NCBI GenBank assembly: GCA_041623895.1
Contig: JBFJVZ010000404.1
Span: forward strand, 1-6,918
Length of the DNA stretch: 6,918 nt
Source: JBFJVZ01 sp041623895
GTDB lineage: Bacteria; Planctomycetota; Planctomycetia; Pirellulales; Pirellulaceae
Reading direction: 5' to 3'
The notes beneath the pieces were generated by a model. It saw only the letters and a list, made by a program, of their open reading frames with translations, searched no databases and was not told the DNA's origin. The position numbers and the translations under genes are program-made. Below, piece by piece: positions 1-6,000 of this stretch; within the stretch, counting starts at the first letter, position 1, and each line of letters opens with the position of its first letter.

Positions 1-13
1 AAATCGCTTCGCG

Positions 14-37
14 GCTCCGCGGGAGCGTCGCCCTCCC
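14..37. repeat. Overlapping GC-rich hairpins downstream of the nucleotide kinase gene
   Basis: Two alternative stem-loops share the same central bases. Arms at 14-18 and 22-26 (GCTCC/GGAGC) enclose 3 bases, and arms at 21-25 and 33-37 (GGGAG/CTCCC) enclose 7 bases. They lie 25-48 bases beyond the stop codon of the minus-strand gene, so they could act as its terminator. There is no clear T-run on the minus strand, so a classical intrinsic terminator is not well supported. An interspersed palindromic intergenic repeat is an equally good reading. The rest of 1-61 shows nothing recognisable. Confidence 0.3.
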
Positions 38-61
38 AGCGGTCGTGACACTCGTCTTCTA

Positions 62-1309
62 TTATCCTCTGCGAATCTCTGATCCTTTGAATCGAATCGA
101 GATGCGAAAGACTTTTTTCTCGCGGCAGTGAACTTTTCCGGTTTGCAAATCGACACTTTTAGGAACTTCGCGGCGCCGCAGGTCGATCACGGCGTGGTAA
201 CCACGTTCGGAAAAAATATCGATCAGCATCGTCAAGGCGAGCGGATCGTCCAGCAAAGGGTCTTCGGAGTTAATGGTCGCACGACCCGAGATTGCGTGAC
301 TGACAACGATTGGCATCAACTTCGTTTCGATCAGATTGATGACCTGGTGAAACAACTCCGGGCTCTCGATCTCGTATTTGTCCAGCCGGCTAACCAAATC
401 GCGACGGGCGTGCAAGACAATGTTGCTGGCTACGGGAATGCTATGTAAGGCATGAAACGTCCGCGGATCCAATTCCAGCGAGCTTTGATATTCCAGTTCC
501 TGCAGAATGTTTTGCTGTACGATCTCCAGCGGCGCCTGTGCGTTGATAAAGTGAAAGTGAAAAATCTGTTTCAGAGAAACGAGGGCGTCGTAAGTCTTTT
601 CCTTGAAAGTCTGATAGCGATTGCGGGCCAGCGATTCGTTGAAGTCCGTGGGGCGTTCTTCCCAAAGTTGGCCGATCCCCGATCGTTTGACCTCTTCGTT
701 ATGCGCGATAACTTCGCGGCCGCGTTTCAGTTGACGTGCGACACTCTCGGACTCGTCGACGAACAGGACCATGATGTGAAAGGTCGGCTGCCGAAAATGT
801 ACGGCGTCGGGATGCTTGGAAAACTCGCGCCGCAAGGCGATCATTTTGTCGAACAGCATCTTCAGGCATTCCACCTGGACTTTTGTGCGTGGAAAGCCAT
901 CCAGGATCGCACCGGTTTGAAACTGTGGTTCCAGTAATTTACGAAACACCAAATCGACGACTTCCCGGTCCCCAACCATGCCGCCGTGGGCCTTGATCGC
1001 TTGAGCTTCCGGCGAATTCAGCAAGGAGCTGACCACGACCGGTTCGCCGGTGATGTCGCGGACCTCGCGAATAAAATCGGTGTTAGTACCCTTGCCGGCG
1101 CCCGGTGCACCGCCCAGCAGAATCAATTCTTTGGGAAAGCGCAGATGCTCGTATCCCAAATCCGCCTCGAGCCTTTTCCAGATGGATGTGAAAATCAATT
1201 GCGCGTCTTTCACCTCCAAGTCCATCGGCGGCGCCGATTTGCTAGCCGTTTCTGAAACTCGAGTGCTCACGGGTGTGACTTTCGCAGGTCTGGGTCTGGA
1301 GATGGTCAT
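62..1309 (-). CDS. Adenylate kinase-family nucleoside monophosphate kinase with long C-terminal extension
   Basis: The protein has 415 residues and is predicted cytoplasmic. Residues about 60-275 resemble adenylate kinase, which transfers phosphate between ATP and AMP or a similar nucleotide. The P-loop GAPGAGKGT is at 67-75. A GGMVGDREVV segment near 109-118 matches the NMP-binding part. DGFPRT at 137-142 is the family signature. Arginines around R192-R198 and an RPTDFNESLARNR segment (219-231) match the lid and the catalytic arginine region. The lid lacks the four zinc-binding cysteines of some bacterial enzymes. Typical adenylate kinases have roughly 180-220 residues. Here about 60 residues precede the P-loop and about 140 follow the kinase fold. 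The tail has no motif I recognise. The ATG at 1309 has no Shine-Dalgarno sequence; an in-frame ATG at 1225 (residue 29) is an alternative start, since residues 1-28 are low-complexity. It is transcribed away from the isomerase gene. The substrate (AMP or another NMP) cannot be decided from sequence. Confidence 0.86.
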   Translation of the reverse strand: MTISRPRPAKVTPVSTRVSETASKSAPPMDLEVKDAQLIFTSIWKRLEADLGYEHLRFPKELILLGGAPGAGKGTNTDFIREVRDITGEPVVVSSLLNSPEAQAIKAHGGMVGDREVVDLVFRKLLEPQFQTGAILDGFPRTKVQVECLKMLFDKMIALRREFSKHPDAVHFRQPTFHIMVLFVDESESVARQLKRGREVIAHNEEVKRSGIGQLWEERPTDFNESLARNRYQTFKEKTYDALVSLKQIFHFHFINAQAPLEIVQQNILQELEYQSSLELDPRTFHALHSIPVASNIVLHARRDLVSRLDKYEIESPELFHQVINLIETKLMPIVVSHAISGRATINSEDPLLDDPLALTMLIDIFSERGYHAVIDLRRREVPKSVDLQTGKVHCREKKVFRISIRFKGSEIRRG

Positions 1310-1324
1310 CTCGGCAGGAAAGCG

Positions 1325-1338
1325 GAGAATTTATTCTC
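1325..1338. promoter_or_regulatory. Perfect 14-bp palindrome upstream of the nucleotide kinase gene
   Basis: GAGAAT-TT-ATTCTC is a perfect dyad with 6-bp arms and a 2-base centre. It sits 15 bases upstream of the minus-strand ATG at 1309 and just downstream of the predicted promoter for that gene. This would place it in the 5' leader or over the start of transcription. The position suits a repressor operator. No regulator for it is encoded in the window, so the function is inferred. Confidence 0.35.
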
Positions 1339-1348
1339 GATGTTCTAC

Positions 1349-1377
1349 CTTATACGGCTGACGTTGGGCGACCGCAA
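1349..1377 (-). promoter_or_regulatory. Candidate sigma-70-type promoter for the nucleotide kinase gene
   Basis: Read on the minus strand, a -35-like TTGCGG (1377-1372) and a -10-like TATAAG (1354-1349) are separated by exactly 17 bases. The -10 matches TATAAT at five of six positions; the -35 matches TTGACA only in its first three. Transcription would begin near 1342, leaving a leader of about 33 bases that contains the 14-bp palindrome. The spacing and -10 are good, but planctomycete promoters often diverge from this consensus. Confidence 0.45.
1363..1375. repeat. 13-bp direct repeat, copy 1
   Basis: GTTGGGCGACCGC occurs here and again, identical, at 1424-1436; the starts are 61 bases apart. 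This copy overlaps the -35 element and spacer of the predicted minus-strand promoter, which makes a binding site plausible. Confidence 0.5.
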
Positions 1378-1395
1378 ATCAACATTCGTGGCGTG

Positions 1396-1419
1396 CTGCT
1401 GCGACAATTTGGCCAGCAG
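1396..1419. repeat. Small inverted repeat between the two 13-bp direct repeats
   Basis: CTGCTG at 1396-1401 and CAGCAG at 1414-1419 form a 6-bp stem around a 12-base loop. It lies between the two direct repeats in the divergent intergenic region. There is no adjacent T-run, so it is not a convincing terminator. Confidence 0.3.
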
Positions 1420-1423
1420 ACGG

Positions 1424-1436
1424 GTTGGGCGACCGC
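1424..1436. repeat. 13-bp direct repeat, copy 2
   Basis: Identical to 1363-1375. On the plus strand its TTGGGC (1425-1430) could serve as a weak -35 with CATATT (1448-1453) 17 bases further on. That would give a possible promoter for the isomerase gene about 90 bases before its ATG. Both hexamers match consensus poorly, so that promoter is not called separately. Confidence 0.5.
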
Positions 1437-1545
1437 CGGAAAGTCGTCATATTTAGGCCAGTGAACTCGGCCGCCGAAGACACGTTTTGCGCTCCATATG
1501 TTTGGGGCAAGCGGCCGTAACGGTAACTTCAAAACGGGATTTCAA

Positions 1546-2175
1546 ATGCTTCGCTTGCGTTCTGTATTTACTGCAACACTTGGGTACTTGGCGTTCGCTG
1601 GTTGTGCTCCGGCCTTGCATGCCGAACCGGCGGCCGAGGCCAAGGTGACGCATAAGGTTTTCTTTGACATTGAAATCAACGACAACCCCATCGGCAGAAT
1701 CACGATGGGCTTGTTCGGCGATGACGTTCCCAAGACCGCGGAGAATTTTCGCGCCCTGTGCACCGGCGAGAAAGGCAAAGGGAAATCGGGCAAGCAATTG
1801 ACGTACGAAGGCAGCTTCTTTCACCGCGTGATTCCCAAGTTCATGTTGCAGGGCGGCGACTTTACACGCGGCAATGGCATGGGAGGCGAGAGTATCTATG
1901 GCGAGAAGTTTGACGATGAGAACTTTAACTTCAAACACGATTCCGTGGGCCTGTTGAGCATGGCCAACGCGGGACCAAATACCAACGGCTCTCAATTCTT
2001 TATCACCACCGTCGAAACGCCCTGGCTGAATGGCAAGCACGTGGTCTTCGGCCGTGTTTTGGACGGGATGGATATCGTCAAGCGGATCGAGTCCTTAGGT
2101 ACTGATAGAGGCGAGCCGCGTTTGCCAATCAAAATCGCCAAATGCGGCGAGATCCCCGAAGAAAAAAAGGATTAG
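1546..2175 (+). CDS. Exported cyclophilin-type peptidyl-prolyl cis-trans isomerase, divergent-loop type
   Basis: A 209-residue cyclophilin that catalyses cis-trans isomerisation of peptide bonds before proline and so helps proteins fold. Residues 1-26 look like a signal peptide: Arg at 3 and 5, a hydrophobic stretch, then ALHA before EP. A Cys at residue 20 in FAGC is only a poor lipobox, so a secreted or periplasmic protein is favoured over a lipoprotein. The active site is intact by comparison with human CypA: R94 (FHR), F99, M100, Q102, MANAGPNTNGSQFF at 139-152, W160 and H165. A loop insertion around 76-86 (KGKGKSGKQLT) with C72, C200 and E115 matches the divergent-loop cyclophilins described in plants and nematodes. 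ATG 1546 is chosen because the signal peptide starts there. An upstream in-frame ATG at 1498 would add 16 residues that mask it. No strong Shine-Dalgarno sequence is seen. The sigma factor gene follows in the same orientation. Confidence 0.95.
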   Translation: MLRLRSVFTATLGYLAFAGCAPALHAEPAAEAKVTHKVFFDIEINDNPIGRITMGLFGDDVPKTAENFRALCTGEKGKGKSGKQLTYEGSFFHRVIPKFMLQGGDFTRGNGMGGESIYGEKFDDENFNFKHDSVGLLSMANAGPNTNGSQFFITTVETPWLNGKHVVFGRVLDGMDIVKRIESLGTDRGEPRLPIKIAKCGEIPEEKKD

Positions 2176-2202
2176 CAATCGGCAGCGAAACCCGTTGTCG
2201 CA

Positions 2203-2238
2203 GTTGTTGAGCGGGGCTGAGTGATCGAAGTCAACAAC
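2203..2238. promoter_or_regulatory. 8-bp-arm dyad upstream of the sigma factor gene
   Basis: GTTGTTGA (2203-2210) and TCAACAAC (2231-2238) are exact reverse complements around a 20-base centre. The dyad occupies half of the gap between the isomerase stop and the sigma gene. It ends 5 bases before a possible GTG start and 20 bases before the ATG. It could be an operator, an attenuating or translation-blocking hairpin, or a terminator; no T-run follows the second arm, which argues against the last. Confidence 0.4.
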
Positions 2239-2258
2239 ACACCGTGACAGCTCAATCG

Positions 2259-2864
2259 ATGACCAGTCTGGGAAGCCATAACGAACCATCGACTTCGGTT
2301 TCCATGCTGCAGCGCGCCCGGGATGGTGAGGTGGAAGGCTGGCGGCGGCTGGCCCAGGTCTACGGTCCGATCGTCTACGGATGGGCGCGCCGCTGCGGCT
2401 GCCAATCAGCGGACGCTGCCGATGTCATGCAAGAGACCTTTGCCGCGGTCGCCGGCGCCATCGGTCGCTTCGATCATGATTGTGATGGTGCGACCTTCCG
2501 TGGTTGGTTGTGGACGATCGTCCGTAACAAACTTCGCGATCGGGCACGCGCCGATAAAGACCCAAACGCGGTTGGCGGTACGGCAGCACAGATTCAAATG
2601 CAACAAATTGCGTCGCCGACGGATTTTCACTGCGACGATCCGCCCAGCAAATTCGAGTCCGACAGCGCTGTCGCCAAGCGACGGACTCTGGAACTACTGC
2701 GAGAAAACTTTGATCCACGCACGTGGCGAATGTTTTGGGAGACCACCATCGAAGGCCGCTCGGCGAACGACGTTGCCAAGGATCTGGCCGTTTCCAAATG
2801 GGCCGTCTACAAAGCGAGAGCACGTGTGCTGCAGCGATTGAAACAAGAAATGGCCGGCTTGTGA
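2259..2864 (+). CDS. ECF-type RNA polymerase sigma factor
   Basis: A protein of about 201 residues with the two-domain plan of extracytoplasmic function sigma factors, which direct RNA polymerase to a dedicated promoter set. Numbered from the ATG at 2259, region 2 spans about 26-97. It includes DAADVMQETF (region 2.2, core polymerase binding) and FRGWLWTIVRNKLRD (80-94, region 2.3/2.4, -10 recognition). A linker without region 3 follows at 98-145. Region 4 covers about 151-198, with an HTH in the SANDVAKDLAVSKWAVYKA segment for the -35 element. An in-frame GTG at 2244 would add five residues. The ATG is preferred because neither start has a Shine-Dalgarno sequence. The TSVSMLQRARDG...GWRRLAQVYGPIVYGW opening is typical of planctomycete ECF sigma factors linked to kinases. 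No separate anti-sigma gene is present; the kinase 143 bases downstream carries an anti-sigma-type zinc finger and is the likely controller. Confidence 0.92.
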   Translation: MTSLGSHNEPSTSVSMLQRARDGEVEGWRRLAQVYGPIVYGWARRCGCQSADAADVMQETFAAVAGAIGRFDHDCDGATFRGWLWTIVRNKLRDRARADKDPNAVGGTAAQIQMQQIASPTDFHCDDPPSKFESDSAVAKRRTLELLRENFDPRTWRMFWETTIEGRSANDVAKDLAVSKWAVYKARARVLQRLKQEMAGL

Positions 2865-2895
2865 TGGTAGGTCGCAGACTGACGACACCGCGACT

Positions 2896-2911
2896 TGGGG
2901 GCTAACGCCCA
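2896..2911. repeat. Short GC-rich hairpin in the sigma-kinase spacer
   Basis: TGGG (2896-2899) can pair with CCCA (2908-2911), or GGGC (2899-2902) with GCCC (2907-2910), around a TAAC core. The stem is only 4 bp and no T-run follows, so it is not a convincing terminator and read-through from the sigma gene into the kinase gene is plausible. The rest of the 143-base spacer shows no clear promoter. Confidence 0.2.
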
Positions 2912-3007
2912 GCGGCGAATCATTGAATGTAAACCACTGCTGTTAAACGAGATGCGATCAAGAACTTGTCCGCTGTCCAATCCTCGCGTTGTCAGGGTAG
3001 AGAGCCA

Positions 3008-6000
3008 ATGGGTTCCCCCAACACCGACATTGAGGATTTGCTGATGATTGCGATCAAACGCGACTGCCTGAAACCCGCGGAATTGCAGCAAGTTCTGGCT
3101 GGGCAGATGGCGAAAGACGAGTTCGATTCGGCGATTTCGCATTTGGATAATTGCGACGTCTGCCGATCGGCGGCCGATGCATTGCAGCAGGAAGGCCGCT
3201 GGATCGTCGAATCTCTCGGCAACGACCAGCCCGATCCTCTGCATGCGGAAACCGCCTGCCAAGTCGCCTTGTGGCGGATGTTGGAAACCCCGATTGCCGG
3301 CCCGGCCAGCATCGGCACTGCAGTCCCTTGCCAGAAACTCGGACCGTATCAACTGACCCAAGCTTTGGGTACCGGCGGGATGGGGACCGTTTATCTGGCC
3401 GAGCACGAAAGGCTCAAGCGGCAATGCGCGATCAAATTGCTGCCCCGGGAACGTGTGGATCAACCCGGATGGCTGGAACGATTCGATCGCGAAATGACAA
3501 CCATTGCCGCCTTGGAGCATCCCAACGTTGTTCGCGCTACCGATGCCGGTCATCAACACGGCTGGCACTATCTGGTGATGGAATATCTGGACGGCTTGGA
3601 CGTTGGTCGGATTGCTTCGCGAATGGGACAACTGGAATTCGTCGATGCCTGTGAGATCGTTCGTCAGGCTGCACTCGGACTGGCTCACGTTCATAATTCC
3701 GGACTCGTCCATCGCGACGTCAAACCATCGAATCTGATGCTCACCCGCAGCGGGACGGTCAAGATTCTAGATCTTGGCTTGGTGCTTGCCGGCGATGATC
3801 CGCTTGGGGTTGATGATCGTCTGACGACCGTCGGTCATTTGATGGGAACGATGCCTTACATGGCGCCGGAACAATTGGCCGATAGTCACGACGTCGATCC
3901 CCGCGCTGACATTTATTCTTTGGGCGCGACGCTGTACCGATTGATCGCCGGTCGACCGCCGCATCAAAAGCACGGCGGTTTGGCCGCTCAAGTCTTGGCG
4001 ATCACCAACGAAGACCCACTGCCCCTGGATGCGATCCGCGAAGATGTCGACCGAGAGATCGTGCAACTGGTCAGCGAAATGCTTGCGCGGGATCCCGCCG
4101 GCCGTCCCAAAACAGCCGAGCAAGTTGCCGAGAGACTGGCCCCGGCTGGCCAAAAGAGTCAACTCAAAGGCTTGCTTCGCGAAGCTCTTCGCCGTCGAGG
4201 TGATGATGAAGACAATCTGAGCTTGCTGCCTTCGGTATCCGCGGGCAGGTCTTCGCCGCCGTCGAATCGATTCCGCAAGTGGTTGGCCGGCGGGATGTCG
4301 GCAGCGTTCTTATTTCTCGCCGCGTTTGTGATCAAGATTCAAACCGACAAAGGTGACTTGATTGTGCACTCCGAGCACGATGGTTTGACGGTGTTGATCA
4401 AGCAGGGCGAAGAAATCGTCGATCGGCTGTCAATCGAATCGACGGGAGAGAACCGCAAGGTACTGCGTAAGGGAACCTATCGGGTGGAAATCGAAGGCGG
4501 CGGGGAGCCGCTCAGGCTTAGTGACGAAGTGGTCACGATCAGCCGCGGGACTGCCACCCCGCTGCGCGTGGTCGAAAAACAAAAGGCCGTGCAGCAAGCA
4601 GCGCCGCCGCGTCGATTAAGCGGGCCGACGTTTCGTGGACAGCCGCTGGAGCATTTTCTGACCGCGATTGAAACCGCTACTGATTTGGATGCCATCGGCG
4701 AGGCGATGGTGGGCGCCGTTTCGTTGGCAAGAAATTCGTCGAGCGAAAACAAAGCCGAAGTTACCAGGGCGATCTTCAACCGCGCCCGTGAGTATGGTGG
4801 TTTGCATCCCAAGACTCCTCCGCCCGTCAATTCAGTTGGAGCCGAAATCACAGATTCCGAGCACTTCATGTGGTATCTCCATGAAATCATCACGGAAGTG
4901 GAATTTGAGTATGCTGCCGAAGTCATCAATGATGAATTGGCCGGCGGAAATGGTCGCAGTCGTGCCGCCGCACTCTACTGTTTTTCACTCTACGGCTGGG
5001 TACCCGTTTTTGAAATTCAAAATGAGGCCGCCGGCCGATTACTGATGAGCCAATTGATGAGGAACGCGGCGGGCCTGGTTGCAAGCAAAGCTGCCGAATC
5101 CTGGAAAGAGCTGCCGGAGACATCGCGAGCCGAGGCGACCGAGCTGGCTTATCAGTTGGCCTTAAGATTGGCTCATGTTCGCGGCGTTGACCCGCTGACG
5201 ATTCCGCCGGTCGCTGAGTTCTTTTCAACTCGGTCGCTGGATCAGATGTCGATCGATGAACACTTGTTGAATTACTGCCAAAGCGGCAATCAAACTTCCT
5301 ACGATCTGCTTGCCAGACAATTCGACGGAAATACCCGCGATCAATTGAGTAGCGTGTTGGGTTGGGTCTTCTATCAAGCGAAGCAGAAACACGAGGCCAG
5401 TGCTGCGACTGTTGCCGATGACGGTCGTGCCAATCTGCCGGCTGATGTGGGCACCGATGTCTCGGTGCCGACCAGCAAGGACAGCGAGCTGTTGTTCGAA
5501 GGTAACGATCTCGCCCATTGGATGCGGCTGCTCAGTCGCGAACAAGAACCAAGATCACTGGGCAAGGTGATTCAGGCTGTCGAAGTTTTGACGCGCGATA
5601 ATGATTTGCGCGAGGAAGCTGCCTTGGCGACCTTGCGAACAGCCAGACTCTGGGGCGGCATGAGTTCTTCCGGGCCGGCAAGCAACGAGGGCCGAGTCTC
5701 CTCCGAAGATCCTTCGCTCCAATTCATGTATTACTTGCTGGAGGTATATCCCGGCTATCTGCCAGATCCAGGAATCTCGGCGATCGCCGAAGAGTTAAAT
5801 GAGGGTAATGCACGAAGCCGAATGGCAGCTCTGTGGTTAACGAAGAACTACTTGAACCATATCTATGGAGACACGGTTTACAGCCAGGGAGGCCCCAAAA
5901 AACTTCTGGCGAGCCAGTGGATTGCGAAGACCAGCGCCACTCCCAGCGGCACCAGATTCTTGAATGAGTTTTTGACATCGATTCAGGCCGCCGTCGATGC

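Noticed and set aside
452..937. 161-codon open frame on the plus strand
   Set aside because: It is antisense to the nucleotide kinase gene, with its P-loop and DGFPRT motif; it is explained by codon bias on the opposite strand.
1350..1532. Possible 60-residue small protein on the minus strand in the intergenic region
   Set aside because: It overlaps the promoter elements and direct repeats, has no ribosome binding site and no recognisable features.
1498..1545. Upstream ATG extending the cyclophilin by 16 residues
   Set aside because: The extension puts a polar stretch before a clear signal peptide that begins at the ATG at 1546.
1453..2040. 195-codon open frame on the minus strand
   Set aside because: It is antisense to the cyclophilin, whose active-site residues are intact, and shows no domain features of its own.
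2323..2841. 172-codon open frame overlapping the sigma factor in another frame
   Set aside because: The overlapping frame has clear sigma regions 2 and 4; this one is rich in Arg, Pro and Ser with no domain features.
2966..3007. TTG start extending the kinase by 14 residues
   Set aside because: TTG is a rarer start and nothing in the added residues looks like domain sequence; the ATG at 3008 has a purine-rich stretch just upstream. The longer form cannot be fully excluded.
2807..3712. 301-codon open frame on the minus strand
   Set aside because: It lies opposite the sigma factor end and the kinase N-terminus, whose motifs are unmistakable. Its translation shows no recognisable domain. It is a shadow frame.
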